NCBI RefSeq assembly: GCF_001679485.1
Contig: NZ_LZOZ01000001.1
Span: forward strand, 62,001-126,000
From: Haemophilus sp. CCUG 60358
GTDB taxonomy: Bacteria; Pseudomonadota; Gammaproteobacteria; Enterobacterales; Pasteurellaceae
DNA length: 64,000 nucleotides
Reading direction: 5' to 3'
Each line of letters opens with the position of its first letter. The stretch's first letter is position 1. Below the pieces are notes generated by a model. It was not told where the DNA came from. It worked only from the letters and a program-made list of their open reading frames with translations, and ran no database searches. Of the stretch, positions 28,825-38,809 are shown piece by piece. The translations under genes and the position numbers were made by a program.

Positions 28825-31800
28825 ATGAAAAAAATCTCTCGTGTTTTGACCGCACTTGGTCTTTCATTTGTTTTTACTCTGGCACTTTCTCAGCCTGTTT
28901 GGGCAGAGAATAATGCTGATTTACCAACTGAAAAAACACTTAAAAGTGAATTAGCTGAGGCGGAAAAGTTACCGGATGGTGATGAAAAAACAAGTAAAGT
29001 GGCTACAATTCAGGCGTCACTCGATTTCTTACAACAAATTCAAACGCAGCAAAAAAGCAATAATGAGCTGCAAGAGACGCTTATTGATGCAGATTCTGAA
29101 ATTCAGAAGAACAATAGCGATCTACAAAATCTCAAAAAACAGCTGAGCTCACCAAATAACACCGATTATGCTTCACAAAGTTTAGCGACTTTGCAGGCAC
29201 AGCTTGAGAAACTGACAAACCAACAACAAGAGACGCAAGCTTCATTAAGTGTAGTGAATACGCAACTTGCAGGGCAGAGCTCAGTATCAGAGCGTGCTCA
29301 AACTGCGCTGACAGACAATGTTAAACGTACTCAGGTATTGAATCAGCAGTTGAATGATCCAGCGATAAGTGCACTTTTAAAACAGCAAATTCAACTTGAG
29401 TTGCAATTGATTGAGCTAAAAAATGCATACAATCAAATTTTATTAAAAAATAGCGACCAATTTACGGTTCTTTACCAGAGCCGCTATGACTTATTAAATG
29501 CACGTGTACAAGCACAGCAGAAACAAATTGCAGCCATTCAAGAAGCGATTAACCAAAAGAATTTGGCGCAAACACAAAGCCAAGTTGAACAGGTACAACA
29601 ACAAAGTCAAAGTGCTGTAAAAAATCCATTTATTCAGAAAGAATTAGATCTGAATGCGCAGCTGAGCCAATATTTACTTGAGCAAACAGCGAAGACGAAT
29701 ACATTAACGCAAGATGAATTGCGTATGCGCAATGTATTGGACAATTTAACTCAAACCCAACGTACCATTGATGAGCAAATTAGTGCTTTGCAAGGAACGT
29801 TGGTGCTTTCACGTATCATTCAACAACAAAAACAAAAATTACCAACCAATTTAAATATTCAAGGGCTTTCAAAACAAATCGCAGATTTGCGCGTGAAGAT
29901 CTTTGATATTACTCAGAAACGTAACGAGCTTTATGATATTGATGCCTATATCAGTAAAATAGAGCAAGATGAAAATAAGTCTTTTACCCCTACGGAAAAA
30001 GCACAATTAGCCAGTTTATTGACAGAACGTCGAAAAGTGGCCTCTGATTTGATTAAGTCATTGAATAATCAGTTGAATTTGGCAATTTCCTTAGAGCTAA
30101 CCCAACAACAGATTACTCAAATCAGTGATCAAATTCAGTCTAAACTTGATCAACAAAGTTTCTGGGTAAAAAGTAACAATCCAATTAATTTAGATTGGAT
30201 CAAAAAGCTGCCAATGTCACTCAAGGCACAATTTGATGGCATTGGAAAGAAAATCGGCTTCCCGACAAATTTTGATAATTTGCCGTATTTACTTACTTAT
30301 GTCTTTATTTTGTTTGTGATTGGTGGATTGATTTTCAAATTTAAAGAATCGATTAAACACCGTTTGAGCGTGATTAATGGCGAAATTAATACGCTTCGTT
30401 CGGATAGCCAATGGCATACGCCTCTTGCGTTATTTTATACCGCACTTTTATCTTTATCAGGCACCCTTTGGTTCTTAGCGGCTTGCCAATTGTTGGGCTT
30501 TTTCTTGGTGAAAAATCCACAAGAATTTTGGGAATGGTCACTTCGCATGGCAGCCTATTGGTGGTTCTTTAGTTTTGTTTTATCCACTCTTCGACCGAAT
30601 GGTATTTTAGTCCGCCATTTCGGTTTTTCTAAAGAGAGTGCGATTGCTCTGCAAGACGTCACAAAACGTATTATTGTTTCTGTTGTGTTATTACTGAATA
30701 CATCAATTTTCAGTAATGTCATGGATACCGGCTTAGCCAATGATGTCCTCGGTGAAATTAATACGATTGTTGCCTTGCTTTTCTGCATTGTAATTATTGC
30801 ACCACGTTTTATTCGTACTGAAAAATCACTGAGTTCAACGACAACAGATAAGCGTGATAGAAGCATTTTCAAGATTGTGCGAATCTTATTGCAATTGGTA
30901 CCTGTTGTTTTAATTGCGTTAATTGCTTTAGGGTATTACTACACCGCCTTAAACTTAATTACACATATTATTAATACTTATATTGCATGGGTTGTGTGGT
31001 CGTTGGTGCGTCATACAATTTATCGTGGTGTCACAGTAGCATCAAGACGTTTAGCTTATCGTCGTTTACAAGAGAAGCGTCAGCAAAAACAACAAGATTT
31101 AAATGATGGCTCACCATCTGATGATGTGGTCGTAATTACCGAACAAGAAGAGGGATTGGCCTTAAATGAAGTGCGTAGCCAGTTACTACGCTTTGCCGAT
31201 CTCTTTATTTGGACCGCACTTTTTGCCATCTTCTATTATGTATGGTCAGATTTAGTCACTGTTGTAAGTTACTTGCGAGACATTACCTTATGGCAGCAAA
31301 CTTCAACGACTGAAGCGGGTGTAGTGACAGAAACCATCTCACTCTTTAACTTGATTGTTGCATTAATCATTGTCGTGATTACCTATATTTTAGTGCGTAA
31401 CATTCAGGGTATTTTAGAAGTATTAATCTTCTCTCGAGTGAAACTTTCACAAGGTACACCTTATACCATTACCACCTTATTAACCTATATCTTTGTTGCA
31501 GTGGGTGGTGCATGGGCATTCTCAACACTCGGGATGTCTTGGTCGAAATTACAATGGTTGTTTGCAGCCCTTTCCGTTGGTCTCGGTTTTGGTATGCAAG
31601 AAATCTTTGCAAACTTTGTTTCGGGTATCATTTTATTATTTGAACGTCCAATTCGTGTGGGCGATACCGTGACAATTAATGGCGTGACAGGGACGGTGGC
31701 GAAAATCCGTATTCGTGCGATTACCATGATTGATCCTGATCGAAAAGAAGTGATTGTGCCAAATAAGTCCTTTGTAACAGGTCAAGTGATCAACTGGGCA

Positions 31801-32166
31801 TTGTCTAATACCGTTACTCGTTTAGTGGTTTCCGTTGGTGTGGCGTATGGTTCAGATTTAGACTTAGTGAAACGCTTATTATTGCAAGCCGCGCATGAGC
31901 AACCAAGTGTCTTAAAAGATCCAGAACCAAGAGCATTATTCTTGACCTTTGGGGCAAGTACATTAGATCACGAATTACGTGTTTATGTAGGGCAAGTCTC
32001 TGAGCGAAATGATACGCTTGATGCACTCAATCGCCGTGTGAATGAGTTATTTGCAGAAAATAATATTGATATTGCATTCAATCAATTAGATATCTTTATT
32101 AAGAATAAAGATACAGGCGAAGAAATTCCATTTATTGATGTGGCAAAATTAGCCCAAAATCATTAA
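28825..32166 (+). CDS. mscK: Large mechanosensitive channel of the MscK (KefA) type
   Basis: A 1113-residue inner-membrane channel that opens on hypo-osmotic shock. It has a signal peptide (1-27), a large periplasmic coiled-coil domain rich in Gln/Leu heptads (about 35-450), some eight to ten membrane segments from about 485 to 910, and the MscS core with pore helix and beta domain (ALSVGLGFGMQEIFANFVSGIILLFERPIRVGDTVTINGVTGTVAKI near 913-960). The C-terminal IPFIDVAKL tail is short. The exact paralogue (MscK or MscM) is judged from length and position only. An uptake core is read in the signal peptide. Confidence 0.88.
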   Translation: MKKISRVLTALGLSFVFTLALSQPVWAENNADLPTEKTLKSELAEAEKLPDGDEKTSKVATIQASLDFLQQIQTQQKSNNELQETLIDADSEIQKNNSDLQNLKKQLSSPNNTDYASQSLATLQAQLEKLTNQQQETQASLSVVNTQLAGQSSVSERAQTALTDNVKRTQVLNQQLNDPAISALLKQQIQLELQLIELKNAYNQILLKNSDQFTVLYQSRYDLLNARVQAQQKQIAAIQEAINQKNLAQTQSQVEQVQQQSQSAVKNPFIQKELDLNAQLSQYLLEQTAKTNTLTQDELRMRNVLDNLTQTQRTIDEQISALQGTLVLSRIIQQQKQKLPTNLNIQGLSKQIADLRVKIFDITQKRNELYDIDAYISKIEQDENKSFTPTEKAQLASLLTERRKVASDLIKSLNNQLNLAISLELTQQQITQISDQIQSKLDQQSFWVKSNNPINLDWIKKLPMSLKAQFDGIGKKIGFPTNFDNLPYLLTYVFILFVIGGLIFKFKESIKHRLSVINGEINTLRSDSQWHTPLALFYTALLSLSGTLWFLAACQLLGFFLVKNPQEFWEWSLRMAAYWWFFSFVLSTLRPNGILVRHFGFSKESAIALQDVTKRIIVSVVLLLNTSIFSNVMDTGLANDVLGEINTIVALLFCIVIIAPRFIRTEKSLSSTTTDKRDRSIFKIVRILLQLVPVVLIALIALGYYYTALNLITHIINTYIAWVVWSLVRHTIYRGVTVASRRLAYRRLQEKRQQKQQDLNDGSPSDDVVVITEQEEGLALNEVRSQLLRFADLFIWTALFAIFYYVWSDLVTVVSYLRDITLWQQTSTTEAGVVTETISLFNLIVALIIVVITYILVRNIQGILEVLIFSRVKLSQGTPYTITTLLTYIFVAVGGAWAFSTLGMSWSKLQWLFAALSVGLGFGMQEIFANFVSGIILLFERPIRVGDTVTINGVTGTVAKIRIRAITMIDPDRKEVIVPNKSFVTGQVINWALSNTVTRLVVSVGVAYGSDLDLVKRLLLQAAHEQPSVLKDPEPRALFLTFGASTLDHELRVYVGQVSERNDTLDALNRRVNELFAENNIDIAFNQLDIFIKNKDTGEEIPFIDVAKLAQNH

Positions 32167-32181
32167 TTAAAGAGAGAAAAT

Positions 32182-33255
32182 ATGGCAGGGAATACTATCG
32201 GACAACTTTTTCGTGTGACAACCTTTGGGGAGTCACATGGTATTGCATTAGGCTGCATCGTTGATGGTGTGCCACCGAATCTTGAATTATCGGAAGCCGA
32301 TATTCAACCTGATTTAGATCGTCGTAAACCGGGTACATCACGCTATACCACACCGCGTCGTGAAAACGATGAAGTACAGATTTTATCTGGGGTATTTGAA
32401 GGTAAAACAACCGGTACCAGCATTGGAATGATCATTAAAAATGGTGATCAACGTTCACAAGATTATGGCGATATCAAAGATCGTTTCCGTCCTGGGCATG
32501 CAGATTTTACCTATCAACAAAAATACGGTATTCGTGATTATCGCGGTGGTGGTCGTTCTTCTGCACGAGAAACCGCCATGCGTGTTGCTGCGGGTGCGAT
32601 TGCGAAGAAATATCTACGTGAGCAGTTTGGTATTGAAGTGCGTGGTTTTTTAAGCCAAATCGGCGAAGTAAAGATTGCACCACAGACTGTCGGCAAAATT
32701 GATTGGGATAAAGTGAATAGCAATCCATTTTTCTGTCCAGATGAAAGTGCGGTCGAAAAATTTGATGAATTAATCCGTGAATTGAAAAAAGAAGGGGATT
32801 CGATTGGTGCCAAACTAACCATGATTGCAGAGAATGTCCCTGTTGGTTTAGGTGAGCCCGTTTTTGATAGACTTGATGCGGATTTAGCCCATGCGTTAAT
32901 GGGAATTAATGCCGTTAAAGGTGTAGAAATTGGCGATGGTTTTGCCGTGGTTGAACAGCGTGGCAGTCAACATCGTGATGAAATGACGCCAAATGGTTTT
33001 GAAAGCAACCATGCTGGCGGTATTTTAGGGGGCATTAGCTCAGGTCAGCCAATCATTGCGACCATTGCACTAAAACCAACATCCAGTATTACCATTCCAG
33101 GACACTCGATTAATTTAGAGGGAGAACCCGTAGAAGTCGTGACAAAAGGTCGTCATGATCCTTGTGTGGGTATTCGTGCAGTACCCATTGCAGAGGCTAT
33201 GGTTGCAATTGTTTTACTCGACCATTTATTGCGTTTTAAGGCGCAGTGTAAATAA
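32182..33255 (+). CDS. aroC: Chorismate synthase
   Basis: Reduced-FMN-dependent conversion of EPSP to chorismate, last step of the shikimate pathway. The 357-residue product has the signatures [19 protein letters not shown] (about 13-31), [29 protein letters not shown] and [22 protein letters not shown]. First gene of an aroC-mepA-yfcA run that is also found in E. coli. Confidence 0.97.
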   Translation: MAGNTIGQLFRVTTFGESHGIALGCIVDGVPPNLELSEADIQPDLDRRKPGTSRYTTPRRENDEVQILSGVFEGKTTGTSIGMIIKNGDQRSQDYGDIKDRFRPGHADFTYQQKYGIRDYRGGGRSSARETAMRVAAGAIAKKYLREQFGIEVRGFLSQIGEVKIAPQTVGKIDWDKVNSNPFFCPDESAVEKFDELIRELKKEGDSIGAKLTMIAENVPVGLGEPVFDRLDADLAHALMGINAVKGVEIGDGFAVVEQRGSQHRDEMTPNGFESNHAGGILGGISSGQPIIATIALKPTSSITIPGHSINLEGEPVEVVTKGRHDPCVGIRAVPIAEAMVAIVLLDHLLRFKAQCK

Positions 33256-33318
33256 CTATTTTAAATTAAGCTTATTTTTCTTTTATTAAAGATAAGGTAA
33301 TTCGTTTTAGGAAATCTT

Positions 33319-34191
33319 ATGAATAAATCTTTAACAAAATTACTTTCAATTGCGGTTGTTTTAGGGAGCGTTTTTTTCTCGTTACAAACAACAGCCTCGC
33401 CACAAGACTGGCAACGAATTAAACGTCCAATTCCTGCAACAGATGGTAAGGCAAATCCAATTGGTAGCTATTCGAATGGTTGTATTATTGGGGCTGAACC
33501 TTTGCCTTATAAAGGTGAGGGGTACCAAGTCATTCGTATGAATAAAAATCGCTATTATGGTCATCCGGATATGATTGCCTACTTACAGCGTCTTGGGCAA
33601 AAAGCGAAGTCAGCAGGCTTACCAACGATGTTAGTTGGAGATATTGCTATGCCAGGTGGTGGTCGATTCTTAACGGGGCATGCAAGCCATCAAATGGGAT
33701 TAGACGCAGATATTTGGTTGCGCATGGGTACCATGACAGACAGTGAAGCGTTAAATTCTGATGGAAAAGGCTTGCTTGTGGTGAACCGTCAAACACAACG
33801 TGTTGATGAAAATGTGTGGAATAACAATCACGCAACCTTAATTAAATTGGCTGCGCAAGATCCCCAAGTGACCCGTATTTTTGTGAACCCCGCGATTAAA
33901 TTAAAACTTTGTCAAACTGCGGGTGATGATCGTGCGTGGTTACACAAAATTCGCCCATGGTTTGGGCATGATTCACATTTCCACGTGCGCATTGCTTGTC
34001 CGAAAGATGCCGCTTATTGTGAAGATCAAGCACCTGTACCAGCAGGCGATGGTTGTGGCGATGAACTTTATTCTTGGTTTGAACCCGCAAAACCAGGTTC
34101 AGGCTCTTCTAAACCAAAAGTGACACCACCAGAACCGTTTTTATGTCAGCAAGTGTTAAGTTCGCCAAATAGTAGCGAATGGTTAGAGTAG
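33319..34191 (+). CDS. mepA: Penicillin-insensitive murein endopeptidase
   Basis: Periplasmic zinc LAS-family peptidase that cleaves D-Ala-mDAP cross-links of peptidoglycan. The 290-residue precursor has a signal peptide (about 1-26). Zinc ligands are in GHASHQMGLDADIW (His and Asp) and FGHDSHFHVRIAC (His-x-His). Conserved cysteines in NGCIIGAEPLP and the C-terminal CPKDAAYCEDQ suggest disulfides. The gene follows aroC with 63 bases between. Confidence 0.95.
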   Translation: MNKSLTKLLSIAVVLGSVFFSLQTTASPQDWQRIKRPIPATDGKANPIGSYSNGCIIGAEPLPYKGEGYQVIRMNKNRYYGHPDMIAYLQRLGQKAKSAGLPTMLVGDIAMPGGGRFLTGHASHQMGLDADIWLRMGTMTDSEALNSDGKGLLVVNRQTQRVDENVWNNNHATLIKLAAQDPQVTRIFVNPAIKLKLCQTAGDDRAWLHKIRPWFGHDSHFHVRIACPKDAAYCEDQAPVPAGDGCGDELYSWFEPAKPGSGSSKPKVTPPEPFLCQQVLSSPNSSEWLE

Positions 34192-34201
34192 GAGTTTAAT
34201 C

Positions 34202-34969
34202 ATGGAATTGGGGATTGATATTTTAGCTATGCTTTTTGCAGCAGCCTTTATTGCTGCATTTATTGATGCGATTGCAGGTGGCGGAGGCTTAATTACAATC
34301 CCCGCCTTGTTAATGACCGGTATGCCACCCGCCATGGCATTAGGTACAAATAAATTACAAGCTTTTGGCGGCGCGTTGTCGGCAAGTATTTACTTTTTGC
34401 GTAAAAGAGCGGTCAATTTATCGGAGCTTTCTTTCATCTTACTGATGATTTTTATTGGCTCGGTGATTGGTACGTTACTCATTCAAAATTTAGATGCGAC
34501 ATTAATTAAAAAAGGGCTTCCATTTCTTATTTTAGCGATCGGCTTATACTTTTTATTGACACCTAAATTGGGCGAAAGTGATCGCAAACAACGAATTTCT
34601 TACGCTGTTTTTGCATTATGTTTTGGCTCATTGCTGGGTTTTTATGATGGTTTTTTTGGACCAGGTGTAGGCTCATTAATGAACTTGGCTTGTGTCACAT
34701 TGCTTGGATTTAATCTCACCAAAGCCACCGCACATGCTAAAGTGATGAATTTAACCTCAAATTTTGCGTCATTAATTTTCTTCTTTATTGGGGGGCATGT
34801 CATTTGGACTGTCGGTTTAGTGATGATGGCAGGAAGTCTGATTGGTGCGAATTTAGGCGCCAAAATGGTGATGGCAAAAGGCAAACAATTAATTAGACCG
34901 ATGGTGGTGATAGTGTCATTTATCATGACAATAAAAATGGCGTATGATCAAGGTTGGTTTCATTTTTAA
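34202..34969 (+). CDS. TSUP family membrane transporter, YfcA-like
   Basis: A 255-residue inner-membrane protein with about eight hydrophobic segments and the two internal repeats of the TSUP (TauE/SafE) family: IDAIAGGGGLITIPALLMTGMPPAMALGTNKLQAF and GFYDGFFGPGVGSLMNLACVTLLGFNLTKATAHAKVMNLTSN. Family members export or import small sulfur-containing anions; substrate unknown here. Same order as E. coli mepA-yfcA; 10 bases from mepA. Confidence 0.88.
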   Translation: MELGIDILAMLFAAAFIAAFIDAIAGGGGLITIPALLMTGMPPAMALGTNKLQAFGGALSASIYFLRKRAVNLSELSFILLMIFIGSVIGTLLIQNLDATLIKKGLPFLILAIGLYFLLTPKLGESDRKQRISYAVFALCFGSLLGFYDGFFGPGVGSLMNLACVTLLGFNLTKATAHAKVMNLTSNFASLIFFFIGGHVIWTVGLVMMAGSLIGANLGAKMVMAKGKQLIRPMVVIVSFIMTIKMAYDQGWFHF

Positions 34970-34978
34970 CGATTGATT

Positions 34979-35938
34979 ATGACAGACTCTCAGAAAAAAT
35001 TACGTATTACGGCTCGAACAGGCTATGAACCACATTTTTCATGGTCATATTTGCACCCGAAAAATTGGGGCATTTGGCTTGGTATTTTTGTGCTTTTGTT
35101 ACTTGCTTTTGTGCCATTTCGTTTACGCGATAAAATGGCCGAGAAACTGGCTCGTGCTCTGACGAAAAAAATCGGTAAACCACGTATTCGTGCCGAGATT
35201 AATTTGAAACTCTGTTTCCCAGATTGGACGGCTGAGCAGCGTGAAAAAGTGATTGAAGAGATGTTTGTGACGGTCGCACAAGTCATGCTTGGTATTGGTG
35301 AAATTGCCATTCGTTCTAAAAAACATTTACAAAAACGCAGTGAATTCATTGGTCTTGAGCATATCAAACAAGCCAAAGCCGAAGGGCATAACATCATTTT
35401 GATGGTGCCACATGGTTGGGCGATAGATGCCTCTGGCATTATTTTGCATACACACGGTATGCCGATGACGTCAATGTATAACCCGCACCGAAATCCGTTG
35501 GTGGACTGGTTGTGGACTTTAGCGCGTCAACGTTTTGGTGGAAAAATGCATGCACGCCAAAATGGTATTAAGCCGTTTTTAGCACACATCAAACAAGGCC
35601 AAATGGGGTATTATCTTCCTGATGAAGATTTTGGCGCCGAGCAAAGTGTCTTTGTGGATTTCTTTGCTACTTATAAGGCGACGCTTCCTGGGTTAAACAA
35701 AATGGCAAAATTAGCGAAAGCGGTGGTTATTCCAATGTTCCCTCGCTATAACGCCAAGAGTGGGAAATATGAAATGGAAATTCGCCCACCGATGCAATTA
35801 AGCGACGATCCTGAGCAATCAGCCCGTGCGATGAACGAAGAAATTGAGTATTTCGTTACGCCAACACCCGAACAATATGTCTGGATTTTACAGCTTCTTC
35901 GTACTCGAAAAGACGGGGAAGATATTTACCCAGATTAA
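34979..35938 (+). CDS. lpxM: Lipid A late acyltransferase, LpxM (MsbB) type
   Basis: Adds the second secondary acyl chain to Kdo2-lipid A at the inner face of the inner membrane. The 319-residue product has one N-terminal membrane anchor (GIWLGIFVLLLLAFVPF), the catalytic His-x4-Asp motif in VPHGWAIDASG (LpxM type), NPHRNPLVDWL and the YYLPDEDFGAEQSVFVDFF segment. It begins 9 bases after yfcA. ATG 34979 is preferred to a TTG six bases upstream. A paralogue, lpxL, lies at 57.7-58.7 kb and has a Glu in the same motif, as expected for LpxL. Confidence 0.92.
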   Translation: MTDSQKKLRITARTGYEPHFSWSYLHPKNWGIWLGIFVLLLLAFVPFRLRDKMAEKLARALTKKIGKPRIRAEINLKLCFPDWTAEQREKVIEEMFVTVAQVMLGIGEIAIRSKKHLQKRSEFIGLEHIKQAKAEGHNIILMVPHGWAIDASGIILHTHGMPMTSMYNPHRNPLVDWLWTLARQRFGGKMHARQNGIKPFLAHIKQGQMGYYLPDEDFGAEQSVFVDFFATYKATLPGLNKMAKLAKAVVIPMFPRYNAKSGKYEMEIRPPMQLSDDPEQSARAMNEEIEYFVTPTPEQYVWILQLLRTRKDGEDIYPD

Positions 35939-35952
35939 TTCATTTTATTTAC

Positions 35953-35983
35953 AAAAGTGCGGTCAAAATTCACCGCACTTTTG
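35953..35983. terminator. Uptake-sequence-pair terminator after lpxM
   Basis: Inverted uptake cores at 35955 and 35972, 8-base gap, T-run. Ends the aroC-lpxM run before apt. Confidence 0.8.
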
Positions 35984-36051
35984 CATTTTTATATGCTAGA
36001 ATGCGAGCCTAAAAACAGGATTTTTTCTTACTCTTTTTTGAGCAATTATTT

Positions 36052-36594
36052 ATGAACAAACAACTTGAATTAATCAAATCTTCTATCAAATCTATCCCAA
36101 ATCATCCAAAAGAAGGCATCATTTTCCGTGATATCACGAGCTTGCTTGAAGTGCCTGCAGCTTTCAAAGCCACAATCGATTTGATCGTTGAAAAGTATAA
36201 AGATCAAGGTCTCACAAAAGTCATTGGTACTGAGTCACGTGGATTTATTTTTGGTGCGCCAGTTGCATTAGCATTAGGCTTGCCATTTATCCCCGTTCGT
36301 AAACCGGGCAAATTACCGCGTGAAGTGATTGCACAGTCTTATCAGTTAGAATACGGTCAAGACACCCTTGAATTGCACACTGATGCCATTTCACAAGGCG
36401 ATAACGTGTTAATCATTGATGACTTATTGGCGACAGGGGGGACAGTTGAAGCCACCGTGAAATTAGTTCAACGTTTAGGTGGTGAAGTGAAACATGCTGC
36501 CTTTGTAATTAATTTGCCAGATTTAGGGGGCGAAAAACGCTTACGTGATTTAGGCATTGATTGCTACACATTAGTGAATTTTGAAGGCCATTAA
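36052..36594 (+). CDS. apt: Adenine phosphoribosyltransferase
   Basis: Salvages adenine to AMP using PRPP. The 180-residue product shows [45 protein letters not shown] and the PRPP-binding motif [17 protein letters not shown] (about 122-136). Followed after 16 bases by dnaX, the same gene pair as in E. coli. Confidence 0.97.
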   Translation: MNKQLELIKSSIKSIPNHPKEGIIFRDITSLLEVPAAFKATIDLIVEKYKDQGLTKVIGTESRGFIFGAPVALALGLPFIPVRKPGKLPREVIAQSYQLEYGQDTLELHTDAISQGDNVLIIDDLLATGGTVEATVKLVQRLGGEVKHAAFVINLPDLGGEKRLRDLGIDCYTLVNFEGH

Positions 36595-36610
36595 TTTTTA
36601 AAGAGATGCA

Positions 36611-38770
36611 ATGAGCTACCAAGTTTTAGCCAGAAAATGGCGACCAAAAAACTTTTCTGAAGTAGTGGGGCAAAGCCATGTACTCACTGCTTTGGAAAAC
36701 GGTTTAAAAGAAAACCGTTTACATCATGCTTATTTATTTTCCGGCACTCGTGGCGTAGGTAAAACCTCCATTGCTCGTTTATTTGCGAAGGGCTTGAACT
36801 GCGTAAATGGTATTACTGCCGATCCTTGCGGTGAATGTGAAAACTGTAAAGCGATCGAAGCAGGCAACTTTATTGATTTAATTGAAATCGATGCGGCTTC
36901 TCGTACCAAAGTAGAGGATACGCGTGAGCTATTAGACAATGTGCAATATAAGCCGGTAGTAGGGCGTTATAAAGTCTATCTTATCGATGAAGTCCATATG
37001 CTTTCTCGCCATTCTTTCAATGCGTTGTTAAAAACCTTGGAAGAGCCGCCTGAATATGTGAAATTCTTATTGGCTACAACGGATCCACAAAAATTACCGA
37101 TTACGATTTTATCCCGTTGTATGCAATTTCATCTTAAAGCATTAGATGAACCGCAAATTTCAGCGCATCTTAATCGCGTGCTTACTGCCGAAAATATTCC
37201 TTTTGATACGCCTGCATTGGATAAATTAGCCAAAGCGGCACAGGGTAGTATTCGTGATAGCTTAAGTTTAACGGATCAGGCGATAGCCATGGGAAATGGT
37301 AAAGTTTCCACTGATGTGGTGAATACCATGCTTGGGCTGTTAGATGAAGATCAGCCGATTGAAATCATTTACGCTTTACATCAAGGTAACGGTGAGCGTT
37401 TAATGAAAACTATCCAAACGGTGGCTGAAAAAGCGGGCGATTGGGATGAGTTATTGGCAGAAACAGCTGAGAAATTACATCAAATTGCCTTAATGCAGTT
37501 GCTTGCTAAAAATGCCACCGATGAAAACGATCACTTAGGTTTTCTGGCCAAACATATTTCACCGGAAGACGTACAATTTTTCTATCAAGTAATTGTATCG
37601 GGTCGAAAAGAATTGGCTTCAGCACCAAATCGTCGAATTGGTGCAGAAATGACATTATTGAGGGCATTGGCATTCCACCCAAAGTTCCTTACGGCAGCAC
37701 AAACGCCTAAACAAGGCGGGCTATCCCCTGAACAAAATACACAGAAAAGTGCGGTTGAAAATCAGCCTGTTTCTGGTTATGTGGATATGCCGGTGCTGTC
37801 GCAAAACATCAAAGCAAATTATTCTGCACAAGTGCAAAAGCCAATGGTTCAATCAGCGGCTGTGCATTCTTCAACTTCTCAACCTGTTTCCACTCAAACC
37901 TCATCTTCATTTAATTTAGCCAGCCTTGCTGCGCTAGAGGCATTGAATCAATTAACGAAAATTGAGCAATCAGAGCGCCAGCATCATCATGATGAACAGC
38001 AAGCCGCAGTGGAAGAAACCTTGCATCACCTCAAAGAGTTAGATGAGCAAAAAAATTCGCCAAAAATGACCGCACTTCCTGTGCGAGAGATGACACCACC
38101 GAAAGCTGCGCAAACGAAAGCTACGCAAACGAAAGTAGCGGTACTAAATCCAATGACTCAACAGGCTGACGAGTTAAAGCAAGGTATTGAAACGGTGGAA
38201 AATACCATTGATGACAATGCTGAAATGGATGCGGAAGAGCAAGAAATTCTCGATGCGGAAACCTACCGTTGGGAGTGGAGTAATCCGGATTTAGCCAAAG
38301 TAGATAGTGGTGTGCGTCCTTCTGATATTAAACAGGCAATGTTGAAAGATGTGACACCAGAATTGCGTGAGAAAATTATTCAAATTACGCAAAAACAAGA
38401 TCCTTGGGCGGATATTGTCGAACGTTCTGGCGTGATTGGCTTTTCAAAAGAGTTGGCATTAAATTGCTTTATTAAGTCGCAAACAGAAGATGAAATTCAA
38501 CTCGGGCTTCATTCTGAAAAAGCCCATTTAAAACAAGATCGAAATATTAAAAATTTACTGGAGCATCTTGAACGTTTATATGAAAAGCCAGTCAAATTGT
38601 CGATTTTTGTTGAAGATTCCGATGTTTTAACCCCGATGGATTACCGCAAAAAAGTTTATCAAGACTTGCGTGAACAGGCGCGTACGGATTTACAGCAAGA
38701 TAAAAAACTGCTTTTATTACAAAAAGAGTTTGATGCGAAGTTGGATGTTGAAAGCATTCGACCAGTTTAA
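36611..38770 (+). CDS. dnaX: DNA polymerase III subunit tau (and possibly gamma)
   Basis: AAA+ clamp-loader ATPase. The 719-residue tau has the P-loop GTRGVGKTS (about 45-53), zinc-binding cysteines (CGECENC), Walker B (DEVH) and sensor SRC motif in domains I-III (to about 370), then a variable linker and a C-terminal domain that binds the polymerase and helicase. The linker holds a 15-bp triple repeat encoding KA(A/T)QT near 38100 and an A7 run at 38049-38055 that might allow frameshifting to a gamma-like short form. Uptake cores at 37747 and 38069 lie in this linker. Confidence 0.95.
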   Translation: MSYQVLARKWRPKNFSEVVGQSHVLTALENGLKENRLHHAYLFSGTRGVGKTSIARLFAKGLNCVNGITADPCGECENCKAIEAGNFIDLIEIDAASRTKVEDTRELLDNVQYKPVVGRYKVYLIDEVHMLSRHSFNALLKTLEEPPEYVKFLLATTDPQKLPITILSRCMQFHLKALDEPQISAHLNRVLTAENIPFDTPALDKLAKAAQGSIRDSLSLTDQAIAMGNGKVSTDVVNTMLGLLDEDQPIEIIYALHQGNGERLMKTIQTVAEKAGDWDELLAETAEKLHQIALMQLLAKNATDENDHLGFLAKHISPEDVQFFYQVIVSGRKELASAPNRRIGAEMTLLRALAFHPKFLTAAQTPKQGGLSPEQNTQKSAVENQPVSGYVDMPVLSQNIKANYSAQVQKPMVQSAAVHSSTSQPVSTQTSSSFNLASLAALEALNQLTKIEQSERQHHHDEQQAAVEETLHHLKELDEQKNSPKMTALPVREMTPPKAAQTKATQTKVAVLNPMTQQADELKQGIETVENTIDDNAEMDAEEQEILDAETYRWEWSNPDLAKVDSGVRPSDIKQAMLKDVTPELREKIIQITQKQDPWADIVERSGVIGFSKELALNCFIKSQTEDEIQLGLHSEKAHLKQDRNIKNLLEHLERLYEKPVKLSIFVEDSDVLTPMDYRKKVYQDLREQARTDLQQDKKLLLLQKEFDAKLDVESIRPV

Positions 38771-38809
38771 AACTCGTTTCTCTAAATTTTAACTTTATAA
38801 AGGAAAAAT

